A stretch of DNA of 64,000 bases from Zygnema cylindricum (lineage: Eukaryota > Streptophyta > Zygnematophyceae > Zygnematales > Zygnemataceae): positions 10,001 to 74,000 of the forward strand of contig JBBHKE010003173.1 in the NCBI GenBank assembly GCA_037447655.1, in the 5' to 3' direction. How positions within the stretch are numbered: position 1 is the stretch's first letter; each line of letters begins with the position of its first letter. Made by a program: the position numbers and the translations under genes. Shown one piece after another: positions 46,756-59,370 of this stretch. Under the pieces are notes generated by a model. The model saw nothing but the letters and a program-made list of their open reading frames with translations, searched no databases and was not told where the DNA came from.

Positions 46756-47737
46756 GAAAAAACAGCAGAAACTATCAAAGTACCTACTCAACAGCCAACT
46801 TAGATCTGACACAAAATATAACTCAGAAAGCCAATATGCTTCAAATTTGCCATAGTGATACACAATACAGCAAACTGACAATTCCCAAAATTGCAGCCAA
46901 AATGACCAAGTAAACCATAAGATATGATGTCTAGAAGTTTCCCAAAAAACTGCCCTTAGAAAATCATATTCCCAAAACTGGATACTACAAAATTGTCTAA
47001 GTTCTAAGTTATATACTCACATTGTGTATCTACTGATCTACACTAATTCGGGTAACCGTTACTACGGTTATTATCCTGACTAACGACAAAGCATCAAACC
47101 TGTACGTTACTGTACTTTTAAAAACCTAATTACTATTTCTAAAACTTGATTAACGGAACACTATTTTTTATCACACTAAACTACAAACTAATGTTATTCA
47201 GATATTTACAGAAATTGAACCGTACACAAAACGTTTTAACCGTACACAAAACGTTCCAAATGCTTAGTCAGCAGTGACCGCTAAAGTCCAACCCAATGTG
47301 GTCATGTAGTACGAAGCACCTGAGTGCTTCGTCACTTGTGGTCCCACGCGAATCACGCTTGTGGTCCCTCGTGAATCGCGCTTGTGGTCCCAGGTGAATC
47401 GCGTCCGCTGGAACGAATTCGATCGACGATGGTACTGTCGAGATGTACCATATGTTTCCGGAATACTCGGGGCAGATCCTGTTCGTCCGATCATGTGAAT
47501 CGCATCGTCAACTTTTTGACGCGTATGGATGATTGTCGACGCTACTCCAAAAAACCTGCATACGTTATTTCGCCGACACGTGTCCCTGCAAAAGTACGAT
47601 ACAGTACGATACACTCTACTGTACCTCTTGCTACTGTAACACTAATTAAAGTAAGTCTTATAGTAGACTACTAGAAAAAAATATCCTAAGTTATTTTTAC
47701 CCCTATTGACTGAAATAAAGATTTATAAATTACAACA
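46697..47737 (-). repeat. 5' LTR of the copia element
   Basis: 1,041-bp partner of 41517-42556. It holds the gag start codon 59 bp from its end, so the first 19 or so residues of Gag are LTR-encoded. Confidence 0.96.
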
Positions 47738-47742
47738 CCATC

Positions 47743-48319
47743 TAGTTAACATGTTCGTCATGTTTCATTTGACAAAAAAAAAGGTACGAATCTGTACGAA
47801 ATTGTACGGCATCGAGGAAACAACCCCGCTTTTCCTCTAATGGAAGTTCACCCTAAACCTCAACATCGTTTGCGGTAAAAAAATCGAAGAGTGCTTGTAA
47901 TTTATGTTGAAAGTACGGATGATTTAAAAAATTTAAAAGTAAAATCCATTTTGCAATTGTGAATTGTCGGAGGAAAACGAATCCGTTCAGATAACACGAC
48001 AACGAACAAGCCACTCATAATTAATGAATTAAAGGTGTGGTCTTTATTGCAAAACTTGCCATGGAAAAACCATACGGGTACAAATAGGATACAAACAATA
48101 TTTAAAAAATACAAGCGAATCTAATTTAATTGGTAAAATATGGATTCTGGCCGGTTACGAAATTCAAAACATGCGATTCGGAACAGATATGCAACACGAA
48201 AAGTAGGCGTTACTGGAGCTTCGGTGGCAAAAAGTACAGTAGCAATTTGAGAGAAACCCTAAAATACGCGAAGGACAAAAAAAATTGAGAATACTTGAGA
48301 GCTATTGATGAACTCCCGA
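47743..48319. other. Spacer without a recognised feature
   Basis: This is the DNA on the far side of the copia insertion. No gene or repeat family is recognised. Confidence 0.45.
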
Positions 48320-48327
48320 ATTTGAAC

Positions 48328-49037
48328 CATAGTTCAAAAGGAGGTGAAAGTACACCCATACAACATGCCTATTGTACGAAAAAAATACGATATACCCTTA
48401 AGACCCATATTGTATTGGCCGCAAAATGAAATAAAATAGTCACAGGGTTGAGGGTATTTTCGCATGTAACCGAAACTTAGTCTTGCTACTTTGATTTTTA
48501 GCGAAGATTTTCCGTACAAATTTCAAAGCATTCGGATGTAAACTCAAATAACTTGTCACTTAAAAAAGTGACTTAATGAAGTGGTACATAAAATGAGGCG
48601 AAACTTCCACTTTGGTACGGCTGCAAATTTTCTCGTTTTTTCTAAGTTATGGAGGAAAATGATAGAAAATAACTGTAACTTTAGCAAATGCAAAAATACC
48701 CTGAGTTGCACATGGATCGATAAATAATTAAACGTCATGTCTAAATTTGAAAAAAAAAACGGACAAAAAAATATTTTTATGTGAGTTTTGAGCGACTGTT
48801 TATTTAAACCGTCAGATTCGGGCGATCGGACGGTCGTTGATCAAAGTAGCGACATAAGAAGATCACATGAAAAGCCTATAACACAACTTATGATAGGACT
48901 ATTGTCAGATTCGGAGGATCGAACGGTCGCTGATCAAAGTAGCGACTTAAGACGATCACATGAAAAGCCCATAACATAACTTACGATGAAGGCGCCGACA
49001 AAATACCTACGATAGAAACGCCTACTCTTGAACTATG
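48328..49037. mobile_element. hAT-like MITE, CATAGTTCAAAAGTAGG family, internally duplicated
   Basis: 710 bp with perfect ATTTGAAC duplications (48320-48327, 49038-49045). The block from GATCGGACGGTCG through AAGAAGATCACATGAAAAGC is present twice (about 48815-48900 and 48905-48985), explaining part of its extra length. Confidence 0.88.
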
Positions 49038-49045
49038 ATTTGAAC

Positions 49046-49623
49046 CATAGTTCAAAAGTAGGCGTTTTTATGGTAGGCCTTTGGTAGGCGCACAAAGCTT
49101 GGCACAAAACTCGCGCAACGTAGGCATATTGTACGTGTGTGTGCTGTGCACACCCCTGTACGAGCGAACGAATCTGACGTGTGCTCATGGTACAGCTCAC
49201 GCCGCCGAACGAAATTTTTTAGCGAACTGACACGGCGTAGGATGACATTGCGCCGGAAAAAAAACCGGGAAAAAAAAAAAACCCGCGGACGAATTTGACG
49301 ATAGTCCGGTCGTTTGTTGTGTTATGGGATTTTCATGTGATCTTCTTAGATCGTTACTTTCATCAATGACCGTCAAATCGTCCAAATCTGGTGGTTTAAA
49401 TAAAAAGTCGCTCAAAACTGACAGAAAAAATATTTTTTTGTCCGTTTTTTTTTTCAAATTTAGACATGACGTTTAATTCTATATCGAACCATGTGCAACT
49501 CAAATCTATTACTATTTTATTTCATTTTGCGGCCAATACAATATGGGTCTTAAGGTAGTATTGTAAAATTTATGTACAATAAGTATATTGTATGGGTGTA
49601 CTGTCACCTACTTTTGAACTATG
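49046..49623. mobile_element. hAT-like MITE, same family, inverted neighbour at the same target
   Basis: 578 bp, closely similar to 7296-7860 and in inverse orientation to the preceding element. It is flanked by ATTTGAAC at 49038-49045 (shared with the previous element) and 49624-49631. Confidence 0.88.
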
Positions 49624-49659
49624 ATTTGAACTAATCACTTACTATTTTTGAATTTTGAC

Positions 49660-51100
49660 GACGAAAATCGTTCCGCAAAACTTTCAAGGGCATTTTTGAC
49701 TTTTTTAGTGAATCTTGGTTTTTTTTTTTTTTACCGTATATTTGACGAGGAACAACATTATTGGCCCGGGCTATATTTCCCGCAACTAATTAATCATTGA
49801 TCTTTCTCACATATCTTTCTGCGGTTCGTCGCATTTTTGCTTTACGACCCGGCTTTGACCCGAAAAGTTTGGCATTGAGCAAAACCCTCAAGGTGACATT
49901 TAAAAATGACTTCAATCGGACGGCCGATGATGCGGTCCAATTGAGGGGACGGATTTGCCGTCCGATTTCGATAGGTCTGACCACGGACACGAGCGAAACC
50001 AGCACTCAATCTGGTTCGTCAGAACCATCTGTGACACGGAGTACCGCAACCCTAGTCTCTATGACTTTATGACGCCACCGACATTTTACTGACATGGTCA
50101 ACCATTTTATTCTGCTCCTTTGACCCCTTCCGAGTATTATTTGATTCATAGTTCAAAAGTAGGTGAAAGTACGCCCATACAATATGTCTATTGTACGCAA
50201 AATATACAATATGACCTTAAGACCCACATTGTATTGGTCGCAAAATGAAAAAAAATAGTAACAGGGTTGAGTTGCACATCGATCGATAGAGAATTAAACG
50301 TCATGTCTAAATTTTGAAAAACATTCGGACAAAAAATTATATTTTTGTGAGTTTTGAGGTATGTTTTGAACAATCCGTCAGATTTGGACGATCGGACAAT
50401 CGCTGATAAAATTAGCGATCTAAGAAGATCACATGAAAAGCCCATAACACAACTTACGATAAGAATATCGTCAGATTTCTGATCAAAGTAGCGATTCAAG
50501 AAGATCACATGAAAAGCCCATAACACAACCTACGATAAAGGCGCCTACAGAAGGCCTACAATAGAAACGCCTAATTTTGAACTATGATTTTGATTCGTCT
50601 GTTTTTTTCATTTACATTTCATGATTTCACTTTGGACGTAAGATCGCCTCTGCCTACATAATATTCCGTACATTTTGACGTACGCTATCCATCCTGTCTT
50701 TAGAGCACCTGACAAAATCAGCTCTAGTGAAATCTATCCTTTTCTGTAAGGAAAACTGAAGTTGCTGGAAATCCTTAAAAAACCGTTCGGAAATATACAC
50801 TTTTAAGACAGCTACAGTGTTTTGAGAGGTGTCCACCTTAACCACGTCAGAAATCAGGAATCCATACGGTGGCCGCTCACACAATCTCTGACACCGCTCC
50901 CACTGGTCGGAAGTACAAAATTTGGATATGGTCGGCCACATCGCGTCGCGCCCGTATCAAATATTTCAGCGTTGATGTACGGCTCGCAACCAAGAGTTCG
51001 TTTTTCCTGCGTGAAAATATCAACAGCTATACTACGACCACTGATCCATAGGTCACACGACAGCTGGACTTTAAGGACTGGTTCAAAGGTTTAGAATAAA
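49660..51100 (-). repeat. Dispersed repeat, copy 2, inverted and carrying a MITE
   Basis: An inverse counterpart of 20205-21240: GTGAATCTTGGTTTTTTTT (49710), GCGGTTCGTCGCATTTTTGC (49820), CATGGTCAACCATTTTATTC (50093), CAGCTACAGTGTTTTGAGAGG (50810) and GTGAAAATATCAACAGCTAT (51010). The MITE at 50147-50586 interrupts it and is absent from copy 1. An open frame at 50654-50941 has no recognisable domain. Confidence 0.65.
50147..50586. mobile_element. hAT-like MITE, CATAGTTCAAAAGTAGG family, inside the dispersed repeat
   Basis: 440 bp, with both ends of the family. The flanks are ATTTGATT on the left and ATTTTGATT on the right, a duplication with one extra T. The GATCACATGAAAAGCCC block is duplicated internally, as in the 48328 copy. 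Confidence 0.85.
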
Positions 51101-51315
51101 CCAATATCCTTCCATTATCGTATTTTTTCAAAAAATACGAGCTGAAAGTATGAGTGCTGGACCGTCGAGGACCTTCCCCCCCTATTGCAGGCTGCGCTAC
51201 GCCTTAAGAACGTGCGGTTCAGAAGAACCTGTAGACTTCAAAAATTGCCACGTGTACGGGCATTCTGAGAAACCATAAATTATTTAAAATTCTGTTAATT
51301 TCATTATATTTAAAT

Positions 51316-51629
51316 CATAGTTCAAAAGTAGGTGAAAGTAGGCCCATACAATATGCCTATTGTATGCAAAACATACAATATGAGTATACGACCTTAAGAC
51401 CCATATTGTATTCGGACCTATTCGGACCAATTAAAAAATTCGGACAAAAAATTGGACCAATTAAAACATTCGGACCAAAAGTCTTTATTTACACCGTCAG
51501 ATTTGAACTATCGGACAGTCGATGATAAAAGTAACGATCTAAGAAGATCGCATGAAAAGCCCATAACACAACTTACGATAAAGGCGCCGACCAAAGGCCT
51601 ACCATAAAAACCCCTACTTTTGAACTATG
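51316..51629. mobile_element. hAT-like MITE, CATAGTTCAAAAGTAGG family
   Basis: 314 bp with perfect ATTTAAAT duplications (51308-51315, 51630-51637). It is close to the 276-bp copies, with a short extra repeat of CGGACCAATTAAA-like sequence. Confidence 0.92.
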
Positions 51630-52116
51630 ATTTAAATACGTTCAAACTGCCACTAAAGCGAAACACTGGTCTGGGGTTCATAGTAGAACTATTAATTCTA
51701 ATATAGTTTCGGGATGACGTGGCCGTTTTTGAATCGTTAAAAAACATAGTGTAACTAAGAAAAAATAGCATCATAAATTATATTTTGTGCCGGAAGGGTA
51801 GAAAAGATCGGCAACAAATTAGTATTATTCATGCTGATCCACGATTGGCCTAAAAAAACCCTAATTTAGGTCAGAAAACTTTTTTTTTTTACTTTTTGTA
51901 TAACCGCGATGACACACAAAAAAGAGACCGTGAAAAGCTCAATGATTGGCGCAGCCGCGGGAAATCTAGCGGATTTTATATTTTATTACTTCTCCCTCCC
52001 TCTCCTTCTTCCCCGTCTCCTCCTCTCCCGTCTCCCACGCTCTTCGCTCCCCTCTCCCACGCTCCTCCCATCCTGAACATACTCAATTTAGTGATTTACC
52101 CAATGAAACCCCAAGA

Positions 52117-52330
52117 ATGTATCGCTATTAGGGTTAATAATTTTTACGCCACTTAAAATATATTTTTCCGTACACACCTGTCCTATTTTTAATTTGAGAC
52201 CGCCAATCGGAAGCTGAGAATCCTACCTTTCGATCGCAAACGTCGGATCCACAATCCGACAAGTGTGTACGGAAAAAAATGTTTTAAGTGGCGAAAAAAA
52301 CATTAACCCTAATAGCGATACACGGTGTAA
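52117..52330. mobile_element. MITE, ACACCGTGTATCGC family, most complete copy
   Basis: About 214 bp. The left terminal words TGTATCGCTATTAGGGTTAA, CGCCACTTAAAATATA and CCGTACACACCTGTCC are mirrored on the right as GACAAGTGTGTACGG, TGTTTTAAGTGGCG and TTAACCCTAATAGCGATACA, giving terminal repeats of some 70 bp around a short centre. Confidence 0.8.
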
Positions 52331-55209
52331 ATTATCGTAATATTTTTCAATCGACATTTTGAACCAGCATATCTATCAACGATCGAAATGGTTTTCACTG
52401 AGATTCTGAACCAGTATATCGGTCAATACGATATTGAAAACCGATATATCGAATACCGGTGTACCAAACGAAGGTACATATCGATTACCGAGAAGAGGCT
52501 GCCCGATACACAACACTAATTAAGTGTGTACTTTCCTTACCATGTAAAGTATGTCCTGATTATCTACTTATGCCTCAAAAAGTGTGGTACACAATACTGT
52601 TTTAATTTCAAGTTATGTCAATGTATTAAATTAATACTGTACGATATCATACCGCACACTAAATCCTGTAACCAAAATTTCGTCTATGGCCGGCAGGTGC
52701 CCGCATATGTTTCAACATTCAAAAAAATTGGCCCGCAAATATTTAATGCCTTAGGGTGAAGTTCCATTAGACGAAAAGTGAGCTTGTTTACAGAAATTCG
52801 GACCTCTCCGTACTACGCTGTACGTATTATTTTGTTTTTATGTGGAAAACAACATTACAGAGAATCTTGCTAATATTCTCCAAAAGTCTGGGAGTTAACA
52901 GTGACCGTTGGATATTTTTTCGCGAAGCATTCGCTTCGAAAGTTTCTGTAAATGGTGATGTATCTCGCGAGGTACATCACCAATTACAGAAAAATTTGAG
53001 CCACGACACGTTGGATAATGAGCATACGTGTCAAGTTGGCAACCAACGGAAATCAAAAAATTTCGCACATGATAAACGCATTCAAAAATCTAGCAGAAAA
53101 TACAAACGAAATCTCGTAACGCACTTTTTTCATGCTATTTTTGTTGTCACCCATTCGTCACACTATTTCTGACAGCGCTCATTCGTCACGCGTAAAAACA
53201 AGAACCCTAAAGAAATGCGGTGGTATCTCACAAGGCGTCTACAAAAAGTACAAAACCTGTATTGAACGATGACCTGGTACGCACGAGCATGGTACGCAAA
53301 TGAAGATTTTTGGTCGGTGTGAAAATCATTGACGATTTTCAATATCAATCTATAGATACGTGGCACCACTCTTTTGCTACCACGTGGATTACAGACTCTC
53401 CGCAATGGAATTTCGTTCAAATTGTAGCATCCTGTAATGTTGGCCGTACAATTACAGAATGTCCTAATGGAACTTCACCCTTAGATAAATACGCCCGCCT
53501 ATGATTAAAAATTTAGCGATTTATATTACACTATGATCAAAACTGCTATTGGTGGCAAATGAAGTTACGAGACTTGTCAAGCTCGGTGAAGTGTGTGTGT
53601 GTCGTAGTAAAGCATTTTGACGATGCGTTACAGTTCCGTTCGAAATAGTATAGTGCAGTATTAAGTGCACCGCAAAGTCAACCACAGAAAAATAAGTACA
53701 TTGCATTTTATAGTGTAATCTTTCTATGGAAAAAGGGGTTCGATGATGAATAACCCCGATCACTGAGAAATCACGTGAAGAAAAAAGTCCGTACTTTTAG
53801 CATTTGTAAAACCCTTTTCTTTGCATAAAATGTGATACGAGTTCAGGGAGTGTGAGAAAACAGAACAAAGCTACATATAACTGGTTTTAAAAAAGAATGG
53901 ATAGCATTGTTCTGAGTGCAGTTTTTGGAGTTAACTTTTTCTTCATCGTACTTTTACGCTTAGTACCATGCACACTAAAATTTCTCTTCGGTTGAGAGAA
54001 TGTTTAAGCACAAGCAAAAAGAAACCGTGTGACATTAAAGTCAACAACATTAAGCAAATATTTGACATTAAGTCCTTTCCATTAAAAAAAAAATGACATT
54101 AAATCACCTCCATTAAGAAAAAAAGTGCAATAACACTAAAACACAAGAGTACATTGTAATAAGCACCACACAAGATGGTAATAGTCAATGTGACATTACA
54201 CTTGTGGACCTTTATGACATTTTACAGAAAAGCCTAAACCATCTACTTTTTGTCTTGCCCAGAAGTCCTAAAACATTTGATGAGCATAATTTTGTATGGC
54301 AATACATCCTTCACGAGGTCTAACAATATTAAGCAAATGGTTCGCCTAAAAACGCTTGAAAAAGACACTCCAAAAGAAAAAAAGGCAAAAACGACTTAAC
54401 AGCCCTCGAACAAGGAAAAAACATATAGCAAAGCGCAAAGCTTACACGATATCGTCGGTTTCTAAAAATCAAAAAGGTGAACATAAAGCTCAAACCATCA
54501 TCTATACACGAAACTATTAGTTATATAAAAACTATTGACATGATCTCAGAGACCAGTCGACCACACTAATAATACTATTCACCATATGCCCTGTTTAAGT
54601 CGGTATAATACAAAACCTTCATCAGGGTGAACCTCGATTCTCTTTTAATCACAAATACTCAAATTAATCCCGATATGCTTCGTTTTCCAAGCTTAGACAA
54701 AGTGAAACCTTAGAAGATCTGGTGTTTGAATTCCTTACGAATAAAAAGAGAAACACCACGATCCTCCGTTCTTCCACCGAATAAAAAAAAACCGAGAGGA
54801 ACTTCATGATCGTCTCTTGTGACAAGCCATATCATGGCAAGAAACAAAACTTAAAAACAAATGACAAAGGGATTCGTAACTAGTAGTCTTCTTCTCCGTG
54901 ACTTCTTCGAATGAAAGTCTATACACTTAAACACATAATGCAGTTTCACTGCAAAAAAAAAGTTGATGTGAGCAAAAAACGACAATATACAAATTGATAA
55001 TATCAACGAAGTAGCGGCAAAACTCCTTATCATAAGTCCATAAAAGGCGGTTTCCTTGGTAAGCGAACTCTCTTGGAAAGGAGGTGATGGATCGCAATCT
55101 CACAGCATATCCTCGAATACGCTGATATTCTCAAAACTGTTAACCCGAAAAATATCATCTCAACTCCTCATGGGAACGTCGACTTCCATTCGAGGAAAGG
55201 CCAGAAAAG
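52331..55209. other. Long spacer without a supported gene
   Basis: A 110-codon frame at 52840-53172 has no recognised similarity. A near-perfect palindrome lies within it at 52954-52981 (GGTGATGTA...TACATCACC around CTCGCGAG). AT-rich DNA from 53850 to 55000 shows nothing that I can name. Confidence 0.45.
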
Positions 55210-55270
55210 ATGAAACCAAAATCGATGAAACCAAAAACGATAAAACCAAAAACGATGAAACCAAAAACGA
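55210..55270. repeat. 15-bp tandem repeat downstream of the phosphatase
   Basis: Four units of about 15 bp with core AAACCAAAAACGATG, directly beyond the stop codon of the phosphatase gene (55281), so probably in its 3' UTR. Confidence 0.82.
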
Positions 55271-55280
55271 CGGAACAAAC

Positions 55281-58200
55281 TCATGGAAAATCTGGGGCAG
55301 GAACTCCTCGACTACGAAACCACGTAGGCATATGGAAACGACGAAGGAGAAAAGGACGAACATCTGACTGCTGGTCGAGTTGTTCCAACAAAGGAAGAAG
55401 GACTTTAAGAAGCTGAGAAACGGAAACAGAGAGAAAACACCCAGAGTAGAGGGTCAGAAAGGAAACCAAAGGAGGAAGGTGCCTTAAAGTAAAAGCAATT
55501 TTCTCCTAGCAAAATTTGGTTAAACAGATAGAACCTCCACAGTAAAAGAAAAAAACGAAGAAAAAATTGTGGAGAGACCTCCAGACCGCAGGGAAGAGTA
55601 GCCCTATTTCCATATGAACATACATAGTCAGAATTGATAAGTAGACAATATTCTGAATTAATTCGCACAATAGGATATCAAGAGATGGTATCAAGGTTTA
55701 ATGCGACTGTGAACTAAATCAGGAAATAAATGAGCTGTTCATGACAAGGGTAACTGATAAACTCAAACAATGCTGTCATTCATAGATGCATGTGCTTTAA
55801 GTGATCAACCAAATTACTTGATGCAATTCTTCATAACGATCGTGATAAATAACCTATAATACTTAAAAAGCCCTTTGGCATACAATCTTCAATAACATTT
55901 AAGGCTGTATGAGACTGGTTCCATATAAAAATTGTTATATAAATATTGTCTCAAACTCCCTTCAAACAAACACTCCATTTGTAAGGAGTTTGCCAACAAA
56001 CTTTTTGTCCCATGACATTGGACAGATCATTAACAATGAAAACTAAATCTAAATGTAGAAACATAACAGACACAGGAGAATCCTGAGTGCAGTTGTCATG
56101 GAATTGGAACAGAAGAATGAAGGTAGAGCCACAAATCATTGCAAGTGGAAAACAACAAACAAAAAACAATACTGGTTTCTGAAGTCAATGGTTACTCATG
56201 CTATAATCTCACCCATAACAAGGAGACTAAAAAACTATGGATCTGAACCTACTAAAAATGCATTCTTTAACTGAATAAAGCTGTTCCAAATCAATCCTAC
56301 TTTATTTATATGCTTAAAATGTGCGAGCAATGAGAAAGAATGAGAAATATGTGAGCAATTTGAGCCTTGTTGTAACTCTTTAAACTTCCAATTTCCCAGA
56401 TTATTATAGGAGGAACTTACCAAGCTCATGACAGGATTAAAAGTTCCTATCAAACTGATTTACAGCAATCATGAAATGCAAATACTTAAGATAATTTAGC
56501 AACACCCAGCTGCCAGCATCCTTCACCTATTCTTCAAAAAATACAGGAAAGCCCTGTCACAAAATTCTCAGGACTGTACCTGATGATCCTGCGTATGGTG
56601 GCCAGTAAACGGCACACATGGAACACCGTTGAGAGGTTGCAACAGAAAACTGAAGGGGTTATTGTCGATAATCACCACGCGTCTCAAATCTCTTCCTAAA
56701 GCTGATAAATCTTTCACATGCTCCCGAAGATTCCTGTATTCGTACCAAGGTCATGTTCATTAGTACCATAACCTGAATGCTTTTCAAAATTTCCTCTTAT
56801 TTTTGTCCTTTCAATAATATAGTTACATGCTGTGCGCCTTGCAACGTAAGTATGCTCCACAATAAAAAAAACAAATCATCAAGAGTAGTGGAAACTGACG
56901 GAAAGCAGAGGCAAAGGAGAAAACTTGAATGATAAATCTTGAAACATCTATACAGAATCAATACACCATAGGAACAAGATTTTGATGCAGTCTTCTATTC
57001 CATAACTTAGGTTGGCACATCTTACGTGCTTACTGTAGCAGGGCGGTAGAGGCGATAGGCGATTCGGCCATGTGGATCTATCCGGTCAATGAGCGGTCGA
57101 GCGTATCCTACATAAGAAGCAAAAAATCCATTCTGACCTTTCAGTAGACTCCAACAACATTCACAAGATCGCTTCCTTCCATATCAACAGCAGATTCTTT
57201 AGCCAAAAAGGACCAAAGTTCAGAGAATAACACACACCTTCAAGACCAGCAGTAAACAAAACTATCTCTGCAAATTTGCTTGTATGTGCCAGAAACTCAG
57301 CCAGTCCTGGTCGTTCGTACACAGTTACACTGCTTACCCGGGGATTAGAAGAGCTTCCCTGCTCACACCTCACAAAATGAAAACTGTAAGTGATGCTAAT
57401 TGACTAAACTAGCAAGAAAACGTTATACAGAAATAATTGCCTTACCAACGTGACATCCGGTGCAGAAAGTAACACCATCAAAAGTGGACATGCACTCAGA
57501 CGCCGTTGACAAAGGATAAGAGTGATTATTAAAGGTCTGTGACAATTAGGGATTATCCAGGCCGTTACTGATTAAGGAATGCAGGAAACAAAATGAAAAA
57601 TAAGAAACTACTCACCAAATTGGATGCTGTCCACTGCAAAGTAAACCAGTTGAGGCCACCTTGTTGCGCATTCATGTGAAGGTCTGACGGCACTACACTT
57701 GAACTATAGGCACACACCAATGTCTCATCCAAGTCAAGCACCACCTGCATTCAACATACTCTATTATGGGCGATTAAGCAATTCCTCTGCAACAAATGCA
57801 ACGACATCGTGAATGACTATTAGAGCTAACAACATATTTTGGTTGCGGTTTTCTTTTGCTTTAAAACATAAAAATAGAGGTAACAACGCTAAATGTTTTT
57901 GTCTGAATATTAATTCTTAAAGCGGTGTGGAATCGTCCACATCATTCGTACCAGAAATAGTTTTATTAACACTAAAAAAATCCTAACATTAATTCTTTCT
58001 TAACGAAGCTTTGCTCGGACATGAGCTAGAAGTACAACACTATTTGTCTACTTTTGCATTGAAAGACAATGTCTACTCCTCTATGTGGAACTTTACCCTG
58101 TCAATTATGCAAATAACCACTCATTCTCTGTAGAAATCTACGTCACGTTATGTGAACAAATCAAATTTTCAAATACGAGAAAAGTACATCGTTATTCAAA

Positions 58201-59370
58201 GTAATAACTCTAAGACCGTACTTTAGTGTAGATGATTACAATAAAGAGCTAACACTCTAATGACATAGCTTAATGCAGTCAAGGATAATAAAGGGTTAAC
58301 GCTGATGATTCAACAAGTTCAATAGACATGATAAATGAGCATTGAAAAAACTTTAAAGCCAGACACCGGTGTCATTATGAACGGAATTCAGTTGGTCATA
58401 TTCAGGCTGTCCAGTTAACAGTTTATCAGGATAGCAGAAAAAAATGAAAGGAAGAGAGGGAGTAAGAGACATGAAAAGAAGAGAGAAGCTAAAAAGGGAA
58501 GAATGATGAAAAGGAAAAATGGGATTATATGAACGGAGAAGAACAGAGGAAAATGGAGAAGAGGGAAACATAAGTAAATGGACGGCAGAAAACGGGGGAG
58601 GAAAATAGAAAAAGAGAAGAGAGAAAAAGCAATTAAATCATACTACGAAGAAAAACAAAAGAACTAGTGAATTTACAAACCGGAAGGGAGGAGAAATAGA
58701 AGAACGGAAAAGGAAAAATTAAAAAAATTAAAAAAAACAGAATGGAAAAAAGAGATGAGCGAAAATACCGAAGCAAAGAGAAAAGGAAGAGACTTAAAAA
58801 GAAAAAAAAAAAAATAGACAAGGAAAAACGAGAGAGAGAACAGAGCACACAACAAAGCAAAAATGGAATGATAGAAAAGATACCAATTATAGACATGAGA
58901 TGAAAAAAACTGACAACAATAGAGAAGAGATGAAGATACCACTAGAAAGGAAGACAAATATGTGCAAGTACCGTAAGCTTTTCATCGTCCGGAAGACGTC
59001 TTGGAGGAAGTAAAGTGAGAAGCGCAAGGCTCTCTTTAGAAACTTCTGCCAAAAGATGATCCTGCTCATTTTCCTGTACCTGAGAGTGAGAAGGTTGATA
59101 AAAAACAAACCCTAGCGGAGCGAGGAACCACTTTAAACATGAGTGATTCACTGCCTTCAGCAAACGGCGCGTAATAATAAACAGAAGTAAACGGGCGTAT
59201 TCTAAAATGCAGTCAAAAAGAGAGAAGGAAGAGGAAGGGACGGAAGTAGACGAAGGAGACAGAGGAGAAGGAGAGGACGGAGAAGAGTTGCTGCCAGCCA
59301 TAGCTCCCTGCCACTGCACCATGATTGCTAGGAGAACGACACGTGGCACGAAAGGGATGACACGTGGCAA
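55281..59370 (-). CDS. SCP/NIF-type small phosphatase (HAD superfamily, FCP1-like domain)
   Basis: Six exons with GT-AG borders and matching phases: 58972-59370, 57616-57744, 57238-57358, 57026-57107, 56580-56733, 55281-55412; about 338 residues. Exon 1 encodes a Ser/Pro stretch and a hydrophobic segment ([13 protein letters not shown], then [10 protein letters not shown]) that may anchor it to a membrane. Exon 2 opens with [10 protein letters not shown], the DXDXT phosphoryl-acceptor motif. Exons 3-5 give [49 protein letters not shown] and [18 protein letters not shown]; exon 6 gives LLPLLEQL and the C terminus. The domain is complete. Family members dephosphorylate Ser of proteins such as the RNA polymerase II tail; the substrate here is unknown. 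ATGs at 59322 and 59301 are alternative starts. The exon 4 donor used is AGCAC|GTAAGA; another at ACA|GTAAGC would break the frame. Confidence 0.88.
58430..58920. repeat. Purine-rich tract in phosphatase intron 1
   Basis: About 490 bp dominated by A and G on the + strand (GAAAAGG, AGAGAGA and AAAAAA runs), hence a very long pyrimidine tract in the transcript. It lies in the first intron (57745-58971). Confidence 0.75.

Larger units (their letters stand above)
41517..47737 (-). mobile_element. Complete Ty1/copia retrotransposon with TSD CCATC
   Basis: 6,221 bp, LTRs 41517-42556 and 46697-47737, flanked by CCATC (41512-41516, 47738-47742). The LTRs differ at roughly seven positions seen by eye, so insertion is recent. 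The order Gag, protease, integrase, reverse transcriptase, RNase H is that of Ty1/copia. A polypurine tract GATTTAGGGGAG abuts the 3' LTR, and the primer site adjoins the 5' LTR. Confidence 0.97.

Noticed and set aside
58633-58957. Hydrophobic minus-strand frames of 87-94 codons
   Set aside because: They come from a purine/pyrimidine tract inside phosphatase intron 1; Phe/Leu/Ser runs reflect composition.
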